This document shows, piece after piece, positions 35,118 through 44,710 of a stretch of DNA of 64,000 nt. Position 1 is the stretch's first letter, and the number at the start of each line of letters is the position of its first letter. The notes below the pieces were generated by a model. It was not told where the DNA came from. It ran no database searches and was given only the letters and a program-made list of their open reading frames with translations. Position numbers and translations under genes: made by a program. This stretch comes from Talpa occidentalis (lineage: Eukaryota > Chordata > Mammalia > Eulipotyphla > Talpidae). The stretch lies in assembly GCF_014898055.3 (NCBI RefSeq), contig NW_023601212.1, positions 43,760,329 through 43,824,328 of the forward strand. Direction: 5' to 3'.

Positions 35118-35474
35118 TGAAAGGTCGATGCAGGGGCCAGGAATGGGGAAGCCCACATATAAACTACAAGATGGTTCTGACACCAGTACCCATGATTACA
35201 TCAAACCGAGACTGAAGCCATAAGCAAGAGAAAACAACTTGGCTCCATGAAAAAACAACTTTGTTCCACCTAAACCTGTTTCCCCACCTGCCAACCCAGT
35301 TTTCCTGCCTAACCTCTCCTCACCCTATAAAGTGACATCTCTCCCCACAACAGGCGCGACTTCAGGTACCACCCACCTTGGGTCAGCAAAGCTCACCCGG
35401 GGTGCAATGAATTTTCCCTTCCTTTGAGAAAGTTTAGCCTGGCTCCCCTTTTCTTTACCATGCCAAACCTTTCA
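35118..35474 (+). mobile_element. ERV LTR, 357 bp, unit 1
   Basis: It runs from TGAAAGGTCGATGC to CCAAACCTTTCA. It has a CCTATAAAGTG TATA-like box at about 35,320 and a poly-A signal degraded to AATGAA near 35,407. It belongs to the same family as 59,165-59,521 and the solo LTR at 52,377-52,747. An env end lies on its left and a primer-site-like sequence plus gag on its right, so it joins two proviral halves. Confidence 0.8.
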
Positions 35475-35477
35475 TCT

Positions 35478-35495
35478 TGGTACCCGAACCCCAGA
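35478..35495 (+). other. Degraded primer binding site, tRNA-Phe-like
   Basis: TGGTACCCGAACCCCAGA follows the LTR end by three bases and aligns with the less degraded version at 59,525 (TGGTGCCCGAAACCCGGAA). That in turn differs from the tRNA-Phe complement TGGTGCCGAAACCCGGGA mainly by an extra C. Confidence 0.55.
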
Positions 35496-35946
35496 AGGCT
35501 GTGTCCCCTGGCGCCTTGTCCATCTTCCCGTCCCTGGGACTCTCCTCTCCATTGCAGACGCCTCACATCCACCACCAGCCTTGATCCTTGGGGTGAGTCA
35601 CTGCCTGACCCTCCTTCCTGGGAGGCCATCACCCCTGGTTACCCGGCTCCTCTCTTCACCCCCCTATCCTGGCAGACTGTTCCATAAACGCTGGGCCTAC
35701 GCCAGTCGACCCCCATTGCTCCTGATTCTGGATTTGGGGACGCCCGTCCAGTCCAGGTGTCCCAGTCCAGGTGACAACCGAGCAGTGGAGACGTCCCCCT
35801 CACTCGCCTGCCCCCATTCCAAAGGCAGGACTGGGAATGGGACGCCGTGATTTGGGGCCTGTGCCCCTATAGGTCAGATCAGGTCATGGGACACTGCTTT
35901 CCTGAGTCTGTACCCCCATTCATTGGGGAGAGGAGCCGACTTAGCC

Positions 35947-36770
35947 ATGGGGTCCACACATTCCAAGTGGAGCCCGGCAACCCCTCTGGGACGCCTTCTC
36001 TCAAACCTCGATCCACTGGGACTCAGGCCAGATCTGCGCCTCAGCATCTCGTCTCCTCCTGCAACACTGCATGGCCTCAGAGCCCATTGGAGAATGGCTG
36101 TCACTGGCCAAGGCATGTCGCTTTCCATTTCACGGTCCTTACAGACCTAAACAGTCTCTGTCACAGCAATGGAACATGGTCAGATTTCCCTCATGTCCAG
36201 GCTTGCTTTCCCCGTGTGCTCCTGTCCCTCCCTCCTGAAAACCGGTCGTACTTCCCAAGTCTCCAGACTCCCCTCACTCTTCACCCTCTCGGACCCCTCT
36301 TCTGCATTCTCTGACCCTCTAGATGTTCAGTCTTCACCTCCTTCAGCTCCCCAGCCCTGCCCTCTCTTCCACCTCCTATCACCACACCTGCTATCACAAT
36401 CGTCCACTTTGTCCCCTTAGGGAGGTTGCGGGGACCAAAGGAGTAGGTCCATGATCCTTTCCCTCTGTCTGATCTCTCCCAGATGAAAGAGCGTCCCCAA
36501 ATCTGGGAAACCATCTCCCAGATGGAATTCACCAAAGAATTTTGTTGTCTTACCCAAGGTTACACCTAAGGTAACACCTATAACCTTCGGTGTCATGATT
36601 ACACGTTATCCTCTCTTCCACCCTGACCTCTAATCAAAGAGTAGGTGTTTTTCAGTCTGCTCGAGGCCACGCAGATCAGGTCCACTTCATTGACACAACC
36701 ATGCCCCCGGGCCCTGAAGCAGGTCCCTGCCAGGAGCCTGGCTGGGAATACCAGACTGACACTGAGGCGG
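35947..36770 (+). pseudogene. Gammaretrovirus-like gag remnant (matrix and capsid start), unit 1
   Basis: The ATG at 35,947 opens MGSTHSK, a myristoylation-type start, followed by LLSNLDPLGLRPD and, after a frame shift, a NTAWPQ...LENG matrix motif. Proline-rich sequence and a capsid-start-like LREVAGT region (near 36,420) come next, then MPPGPEAGP-like sequence near 36,700. There are several frameshifts and stops. Order and position after an LTR with a primer site support a proviral 5' end. Confidence 0.7.
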
Positions 36771-36839
36771 GTTGCGGGGGTAGGGCTCGCTGAGACGCTT
36801 CATCACCTGCCTCTTAGCCAGGCTCCAAGCAGCAGCCGG

Positions 36840-38660
36840 TCTCCAAGGCAGCTAATTTTGACAAGCTGAGGGAGATCACCCAGTTCCATCCTGTATGGAG
36901 GAGTACGGTGACTACAAACAATGATGAAGAGCATGTGGCTGTTAGATCCATTCATAAACCTACCCGGGATGGGTTGGTTGCATTACAACTGGTGTAGATG
37001 GAAGGACAGTTCAAAGTAGGATGGCTCTAGCAGACGAAACCCTTTGGAACCTGGGGAGGGATTGCCGAGTGGCCGGCCACGAGCAGATGGTACTCGTTGG
37101 CTGACCTCCTCACCCTGTGGGCACCTCCCAGGAATGGCCAGAGGTAGATGGATCCCCGGGGCAGTTGGAACAGGCCCTGTATGAAATAGAAGAAACCCTG
37201 GATGCATGCAGTGCCTGCGATGTGGCAGGAGCCGTGGGATGGGTGTTTCTCGCAGCTCTGCGAGAGTTCAGGCAGAAAGAGCAATCTAGAATCCAGTGAG
37301 TACAGGATGAGATGTGGGAAAAGATGCGGACTCTGCAACAATGTTTGAGGATTCTGGAGGAAGAAGTTCGGAGAAACCAACCCACCGTTCTGGAGATGCC
37401 AGACTCTGACTCAGAAAGGAAGGAGAGGGAAGCTGGCCCTTTGCCTGAATCACAGACGGTGGTGGCAATCCAACCTGCGACTCCAGAGATGCCAGACCCC
37501 TCCTCAGGAGAGGGGGAGAGGGAGGCTGGCCCTTTGCCCGAGTCCCAACCGGCGATGGCAAACCAACCTGGGATCCCGGAGATGCCGTACTCCTCTGGAG
37601 AGGAGGAAGAGGCTGGTCCCATGCTCCGGGCCCGCCCGGTGGTGACTCAGAAATGAAGCGGCAGTGACTCATGGCCATACTGGGGTCAGGCTACTGGACC
37701 ACCACAAACGACAGAATTTACTACCTATCGACCATACACCCAGGTGGAACTGGTGGACTTGGGCAAACAGTTCCACCAGAAACCAGGGGAACCCTTGGCA
37801 GTCTGGCTGCTACGTTTATGGGACTTGGGGGTGGATGGGATTATTTGCATGGCACAAGTGATGGAGAGACTGGCCTCCGTGACTTTACACCCATCCTTGC
37901 AACAGAGGCTGCAGAACAGCCGGCGGTATGGCCAGGGTGACCACAACCTCCTGGAATGGATAATGGCTGCCATATGGACAGTCTGGGCTGATGTGGGAGA
38001 CGTGCCGGACACAGTAAGTGGATGGCAGACGTACGCCGAGCTGGTATCGATCCTGCGGGAATTGGGGATGCAGCAGGCCATGTTTAATGTGAATACCCGT
38101 GGTCCAGATGAGCGTTTCACAGCAGGGATGAGAGACTTGGTATTAAAGAATGCCCCCTCATCCTCATTTGGATCCCTCATGGCAGTTCTAGCACCCCATG
38201 TGTATCGTCAGATACACAACATCACAACAATGATAGCCACCTTGGGCGAAGTTGAGAGCCGGCGCTCTCAAACTCAGAAGGGAATACGGGTAGTTGTTGA
38301 AAAGTCAAAAGGAATGCCAAGGAGGGAAAGGAAGCCTCTTGGCATCACAGAACCTATTAAAGTCATAACCAAATGTGGACAGATTTAGTGAGAGCAGGTG
38401 TAGATAGCAGCAAAATACACGCACAGCCCAATCTATATTTGTTGGAATTATGGCAGCAGCTGCGAGAAGACCAGAGGTTCACACCCATGAAAAGGAATGC
38501 TGCTCAGGGGGACCTGGAAGCTCCAGGTCTCAGGCACGCGCCCTGCACCTGGAGACCACTTGCTGCCAACCCCATCCTCGTGTGATGGCCTGATTGCTTT
38601 CAAATAGGGTGAAGGCCAAGGAACCTGTCCACAGGGGACAGGCGGGGACCGGAGGCCACA
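36840..38660 (+). pseudogene. Second-type retroviral gag remnant, unit 1
   Basis: From about 36,840 the reading changes to a different gag: FDKLREITQ at the start, a coiled-coil-like stretch (37,310-37,380), two near-repeats of a Pro/Glu-rich segment (37,380-37,620), then a capsid-like domain at 37,744-38,388 (LGKQFHQKPGEPLAVWLLRL, ELVSILRELGMQQAMFNVN, FGSLMAVLAPHV). A nucleocapsid-side segment ends in IHAQPNLYLLELWQQL. This KPGEP...WLL pattern belongs, as I recall, to a vertebrate ERV group distinct from the gammaretroviral gag just upstream. Some parts are still open for more than 200 codons. Confidence 0.65.
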
Positions 38661-38679
38661 TGTGGAGCTTGCTATCCAC

Positions 38680-38905
38680 TGGTCCCCAACTAACATGCAA
38701 AGGGTTTTAGCTCGGGTAGACACAGGAGCAGAATGCACTCTGCTCTATGGAAATCCAGAAAGATATAACGGGTCTGCTGTATTGATGGCTATGGGGACCA
38801 GAGTGTCAAGGTGACAGCAGTGAGACTATCTCTGGGGATTGTGTGATTACCCCCCAAAGAGTATAAAGTATATGTATTGTCCATCCCGGAGTACATTCTG
38901 GGAGC
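38680..38905 (+). pseudogene. Retroviral aspartic protease remnant, unit 1
   Basis: VLARVDTGAECTLLYGNP carries the DTG active-site triplet (38,719-38,727) and is continuous with the second-type gag. The sequence breaks off at about 38,905, where the duplicated unit ends, so the rest of protease and all of reverse transcriptase are missing here. Confidence 0.7.
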
Positions 38906-38974
38906 TGACAGGATCATCCTGGGCATTTTCCACCTGATTCAGCAGGCCTGATGGGCTCTCCTGCTGCTCTGGAA

Positions 38975-40950
38975 CCGCACATGCAGAAACAGTTTCTCTT
39001 ATCCCTTCAGGACCCCTGGTGACTGGTGGCTTCCAACCAGCAACGCGGCTGGGCTCCTGGCCTGTCCCTGGGCTACAGGGGAGCCCCACTGTACTCCTGG
39101 AGAAGGTGCTATAGATGCAAGAGGGAAATCAGCCACACGCCAGAATTTGCAACAGACCACATGCTAGAGCCTGAAAGGAGACCAGCCCAGGATAGTGGGC
39201 CCTTGGGGGTCTTATTACCTACATTTGGCAACTACAAGTCCCAGGTCATATTGCTTATGGTCCAAATCCAGCCCGTGTGGTCTCCTCTCATGGCACCTGA
39301 CCCTACCCCTCCCAGTCAAGCCAGGGAACCAGCCTAGGCCACTCAACCTCGGGCAGCTCCGCCATGGGCTTTATGGACTCCAGCCAGTTCCTATGGACAT
39401 GTGCAACAAGCTCAACATTGCGGGTGCGCTTCAAACTGTGCTCTGTGCTGGGTGGGATCCCACACTGGGCTGAGGGAGGCCTGTCGCTGAAATGCACTCC
39501 CTGGACCTCCTCAGTTTCCTGGACACAGAGCACCTCCTGGGAGCAAACAGACACACCTGGGGTAGCACCGAATTGGGGCAAGAGGGAGTGGCCATGACTC
39601 TCAGGTCCCACCACCATCCAGGCTGGTCCTGGTGTAGACATGACCTGCCTCCTGGGTGGGCCAGACCCTCCTTCCTTGAGCACGCACACACTCACTCTCA
39701 CAGCTTGCACACCCACACTCATGGTGGAAAGGGAGGGGTGGGGTTATCAGAGCCCTGGCGTGGCCTGACCTGTCCCCAGGACACCCCCCCCCAGTTACCT
39801 CAGGGGCAGTGCTGGCTGTTAGCCTGAGACGTCAACACAGGCTCTTCATGCCTTTCAGCAGAGTGTGACATGCATTTTGGGGAACTCTTTTTGGGCCACT
39901 GCAGGGGGACCTGGTCAAACAGCAAGAAAACATGGTGCTGGGTCCAGGACCACCAGGCACGTGAGCCGGGCCGGGCTTGTGTTCAGAACCCAGCTGCGTG
40001 GGGACCGGGTTCCGAGTTTTGTGCCTTGCCATCTCGCAGAGGTGATGTCACTTTCTGGGTCCCCTTCCCTGGATTCCCTACTCAGACAGATGCCCCGCCC
40101 CTCCATGGCTACCTGGGCCACTTCCTGTTCACCCTCCATACCAGGTTCAGTTCAAAACACTGACAGCAGCACAGTCTCCCAAATCCTTGGATGGCAAGAC
40201 GTAGCCAGGGCACCTGCAGGGCACTCTGGTCTCTAGCTGCTGACCTGACTCATCCCCCCTGCCAGGGAGCAGGCCCTGCAGCATCAGCAACTCCAGGCTC
40301 CAATCTCCTATGGGCCCAGAGGAGCTCCAGAGTGTGGATCCTCTCCCTGGGGTGGTCCTGGGGAGTGGGCCACTCCTCTCTGCTGCCTTTGGAGGGGAGG
40401 CTGGTGTGAGGCTCACAGCACTTGGAGGGTACCACCTGGGGGAGGGTGGTACCTCACCCAGGCCTGGCCAGCTCTGCTGGGGGCTGAGATATCTCCCACC
40501 CGGTGTGCCTGTTCTCCCGCGAGGTGGAATCCACCCAAACTCAGTCCTGCTCCTCTCTGGCCGTGCCCTACAAGGGTCTTGTGGGCCCGAATCAAAGGTC
40601 CAGGACCACACACATCCTGCGTGTGCCGGCCACAGTGTTCTCAGGGCACCATCCTTGCTCGCAGATATCTGCTGACCCTGCCCGGTAGTTTTATTTACTG
40701 AGGGCTGGATTATGGCTGGATGATGAGGCCCGAGGCATGGGGTGTCCACTCCTACAGTGATTAGCTCCTTGCTGTCCTGTCCACGCTAGCTGACTCTCCC
40801 TTTCTTCTGTCTCTGTGTTCCTCTGACTCTGATTTTCTCTCTCCCATTTTGGTCCTTCCTCAGCTCCTTTCTGTTTGTCCTGGTCCTTCTCTTCATGCCC
40901 GTTTCTGCCCCAGTGTTCTGTGTCCCCCTCTGTTTCTCTCTGGGTTTCCC
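38975..40950 (+). repeat. Duplicated block B, second copy
   Basis: It matches 13,340-15,310 in the same orientation. It begins about 70 bases after the break in the protease remnant, so the retroviral gene of unit 1 is cut by the junction with this block. No gene is called. Confidence 0.7.
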
Positions 40951-41559
40951 GAGTGCTGCTGACTCTAGCTCAGCTCCCCTTAGGTGATCAGACAGTCCCC
41001 AGGCCCTGTGGCATCCTGTGAGAACAAGTTGGAGATGCGAGGGTTCTTCTGCAGTCGGGCAGAGTTCATAAAGCTGAGGGGCTGTGGGACAGGGTTGCTT
41101 GGAGGGGAGGACTGGGTGTACCCTGTGCTCTCCAGTGAGGGTAGTGAGAGTGAGTGAGGGCATGGGTGCACCCCCTGGGGACAGAGGCCCTTCCTGGCTC
41201 CAGGTTGCCTGAATGTTGATGAAAATGACCTGGACGGCCACAATCCATGTTGCATGTGAACAAACTGGGCACTGGGAGGAGGCCCTGAATTTGGCCCTGG
41301 AGTCTGAGGTAAGGTTTTATTGATGGGACATCCATCTAAACATGTGGGTTGAGCTATCATGAAGCATAGAACCTGAACAGAGGGCCTGCTGGGAGGCACG
41401 GGACAGCTCTGTGCTCTGGCTATTCTGGCCACGGTCCAGGCACCAGCCCTGAGGGCTGCTGACCCAACTCTGGCCATGCGGAGCCACTGTTTGCAGGGCT
41501 TGACAACAGGCTTCAGCAGAAACATGGCCCAAAAGGCTAGTTATCTTCAAATATTAACC
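40951..41559. other. Linker without a match elsewhere in the window
   Basis: It sits between blocks B and A in the intervening region and I find no paralogue of it. Minus-strand open stretches of 80-180 codons have no domain I recognise. Confidence 0.45.
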
Positions 41560-42772
41560 ACTGGATGTTTCCAGATCTGCAGACTAAATCCGGCACTATG
41601 TGCTGCCATCTACACCTCACAAGGTTTACCTAATGACATACAACCTGATATCAAGACATCTATAATTCAACAATGATCATTTGTGTCCTAATAATTATAA
41701 TTCCATAATAGACAACAATCTGTTCGATGAAATTGTAAAGTTGGCTATCCCATTACAGCTCCACTCTGGATGATACCCTCTTCCTAAACTACATTCTTCT
41801 ATGGACACATGTTCAGAACATGGACTATTGGATACAATAATAATACTGTTCTGATTACACTGATATAGTGATATAAATCTGATTTGATTAGCTATTAGTC
41901 ATTTACCCTACTCTATTGTATACCTAAAATTCAAGAGATCGCAAATAATCATTTTTCTTTGGGTGTAGAACAACTGGGGTGTAGGACAGAGGTGTGGAGG
42001 GAATTCAGAGTTCAGCAGAGACTGAGTGTGATTCACAACAGGTAGATTGACTGAATTACACTGCTGAGGGGAACTGTGGGAAGACATGAGGGGTCTGCTG
42101 CACCATAGATGGGTTTGCTCGCGGGCCTGGGCTCGACTCAGGACTCAGCCGTGACAGTGCTGAGACTTTACCCCTAGGCCGCCATGGAGGCCCAACCAAC
42201 CCAAATGGACAGATACCATGTATGCTTCCTCGATTGTGTGGTTGGGATGATCCCAAAGTCACCATTTAGTTGGTTCCTTCCCTGGGAATCCCCAGGCAGC
42301 AATGGGAACAGAGGTGGCAGGCAGGTGAAGGCATCATGGCCTGAGAGGGCTGGGCGGCAGTGGTTTGGCTAAATAGCTCCACTGAGGAGTTGGTCATCTG
42401 CAAGTCCACAGTGAGGAGGAGGCCAGCCCTATGAAGGGAATGGGCATCAAAGGAGTAGACAACTTGGGTGAAGAGAGAACAACTTTATTAGCATTTGTGC
42501 AGTGAACAAGAAACCTTGGAGGAAATACATGAAAATAACTTGCAATGAATTAGGAGACCAAGATTTGGAATTACAAGAGAAGGGCCAGGTATCTGTGGGT
42601 AGAGGCGTTGTAGAAGTTAAAGGAGGGCATGTGGCTAGGGAGGTGGAGGAGGAGAAGTTGGGGGTGCAGCAGTGCTGAATGGTCAGCTGTCCCTGATGTG
42701 GACAGGCAGGACAGGGGTGAGGGGCTGGGTCCCTGGAGAGGTGGTGTCAGGTGAGCACCCTCGGCTTGTGCT
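41560..42772 (+). repeat. Duplicated block A, second copy
   Basis: It matches 11,550-12,650, including an old minus-strand SINE (about 41,945-42,195). It ends at GTGAGCACCCTC and then meets an inverted piece. Confidence 0.7.
41945..42195 (-). mobile_element. tRNA-derived SINE, minus strand (shared with 11,830)
   Basis: Plus-strand landmarks are GACTGAATTACACTGCTGAGG and CATGGAGGCCC. The copy is diverged and predates the duplication of block A. Confidence 0.75.
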
Positions 42773-43040
42773 ATGGATCCCTGCAGGGCCTGCTTCCCCA
42801 GGCAGAGCTGATGTTGCCTTAGCTCCCTCACTTTAACCTGCAGGAAGCTGGCCAGGGCTGCATCCTCCCGCAGGCCTGGTGTGAGCTCAAGATCGCCTGC
42901 ACAGGCTGCATTTTCTGGGGCACATCCTGGCTCTCCCAGTGAGAGTGGGGTGAGCTCAGCGACATCCTCATGGGCTGTGGCATCCTGGTCATTGTCTGGT
43001 TCCTCCGGCAGTACTCCTCTTGCCTCAGAATCCTCAAAGA
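42773..43040 (-). repeat. Inverted copy of 13,057-13,335
   Basis: The reverse complement reads CTTCTTTGAGGATTCTGAGG then GAGGAACCAGACAATGACCA, matching the tandem-repeat block in unit 1's upstream region. It abuts the end of block A directly. Confidence 0.85.
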
Positions 43041-43284
43041 AGTGTGCGGGATCCTAAGTCAGAAGCCTTAATCTGAGACATCCTGCAGGGGAGGAGGCAG
43101 TAGAAGGACCAGAAGGAGGGAGGGAGGAGATAGGGGACTGAGGTGATGGTGCACGGGTGCCTTGCAGAAAGAAGCTCTATGGGACTATACCTGGGGATGG
43201 GGAGGGGAAGCAAATAGTGTTTGCAAGTGATAAGTGAAGTTAAAAAATAAAAAAGAAGAAGAATATAAAAAAAAATACAATCAC

Positions 43285-43395
43285 GCCTGCAGGATCCTCC
43301 CCCTGTCTTGGCTTCTCCAGCAGTGGGGGTGTGAACGGCCCACACTGGGCAGCTCCTGAAGCATCCTGGCCTATTCCTGTCTCCCGCAGTGGGGC
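43285..43395 (-). repeat. Inverted tandem-repeat piece, unit 2 copy
   Basis: Nearly identical to 15,515-15,625 and the reverse complement of about 12,948-13,050. Confidence 0.8.
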
Positions 43396-44391
43396 TATTT
43401 TGATCCTGTCTCCTGGAGGCAGCATCAAGTTGGGTTTTGTTTTTTTGATACAACCAGTCACTCTGTGTCTTGTTCTTTGGTGAGTTCAATTCATTTCCAT
43501 AAAGGGTGATGACATGATGACTTACTACTGTGCTTTTGTCTTTAGTCAAATCCAGGCAAGAAATGTGTGGTGTCTGGAGTGGGTGGTGAGGGCTCCAGGA
43601 TCACTGCCTCCTTGGTCCCCTGGTCAGTTTGGAGGATGGTGTCAGTCCAGAGGCCCAGACATTAGCCAGGTGGCTGGGGTTCTGATCTGGGCACTGCCAT
43701 AACCCCTCAGTCTCCATATCCTCATTTCTGAGAGGGTGTGGGGGAGGGGTGTCAGGACAGTATCACTTCCCAGTTGACAGAGTGCTAGGGAGGGATCTCC
43801 AAGGTCACATGGAGAAAGTAACTGCTGATGTCATGTAGTCGGCCTTTCATCAGCTCCCTGAGCCACTTCTCTTCCTGTGCCCACATGTGGCTTTCAAGAC
43901 CCAGCTCTCATGTCCCCTTCCTGCTGAGGAAGGACCCTCACTGGCTCTGCCCTTTGCCCCCTCTGAGGCAGCTACTGCAGCCCTTCTCTCCTCACACAAC
44001 CCAGGCTTCAGGGCCTCCTGGGTGGGTCATGTGTTTCTCTGTGACCTTAACACCCTGTGGAGTATGTTCCTGGGCACCAGCATGCATTGGGTTAGGGTAT
44101 CCCAAATGTCCATTGCAGGTCTGTGTCAGCAGAGTTGGCTGGGATGTGTTTAGAGAGAAGTTCCCAAGCCCATCCCCAGAGGCAGAGAGTGGGCTCCTGG
44201 CTGCCCAGGGCTGGGGAGGGGATGGTGGGGGTGTTGCCCATGGGCCCAAGCCTAGGAAACAAGGTTGTTGTAGTGATGGAGATGTTCTCAAGGTAGAGTA
44301 TGGGATGATTGCTCTGCTCTGCACTTACCAAAAGGACATGACAGGTGAGCCTTCAACAAATTACTCAATGGTCAAAAGTTATATCTGAATA
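43396..44391. other. No gene recognised (shared with 15,626-16,590)
   Basis: Conserved duplicated sequence. Frames of the longer open stretches are not kept between the units. Confidence 0.5.
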
Positions 44392-44627
44392 GGGCCTCCC
44401 CAGTGGTGCAGCGTTTGAGCACTGGGTTGTGAAGCTGCCTGTAGCCTCTGCAGTGCCGGTTCAATCCCCGGCCACCAGGTGAAGGTCCCACATGGTGCAC
44501 AGACCTCTCCTGCTGCCCACTGCTCCTTTCAGCAGGGTACTTGGTCAGTCTGCCTGCTCTGCTCCCTGCTCTGGCTCTGGTGAAATCTCTCACCCTCCCG
44601 CACTTCTGACTGTACCCAGTGCTCGTA

Positions 44628-44682
<55 letters not shown>

Positions 44683-44690
44683 ATCTTTTT
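44392..44690 (+). mobile_element. tRNA-derived SINE private to unit 2, with expanded (AAAT)n tail
   Basis: It starts GGGCCTCCCCAGTGGTGCAG. The tail (about 44,626-44,683) is a pure run of about 14 AAAT units. Flanks are AAAAGTTATATCTGAAT before and AAAAAGTTATGTCTCAAT after. Unit 1 has an empty site near 16,590. Confidence 0.95.
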
Positions 44691-44710
44691 AAAAAAAGTT
44701 ATGTCTCAAT

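Larger units (their letters stand above)
15340..38905 (+). repeat. Unit 1 of the large tandem segmental duplication
   Basis: It aligns in order with about 43,100-63,300. Contents in order are an inverted repeat piece, a GC-rich island, CA repeats, SINE and L1 sequence, a kinase pseudogene and a retroviral mosaic. Relative to unit 2 it carries an extra 22,925-27,076 and two private SINEs (17,537-17,803 and 32,844-33,125). It lacks unit 2's private SINEs and solo LTRs. Identity is uneven by eye, near-perfect around 27,660-27,900 and lower elsewhere. Confidence 0.85.

Noticed and set aside
44626..44683. CRISPR-like or satellite array
   Set aside because: It is a simple AAAT microsatellite grown from a SINE tail.
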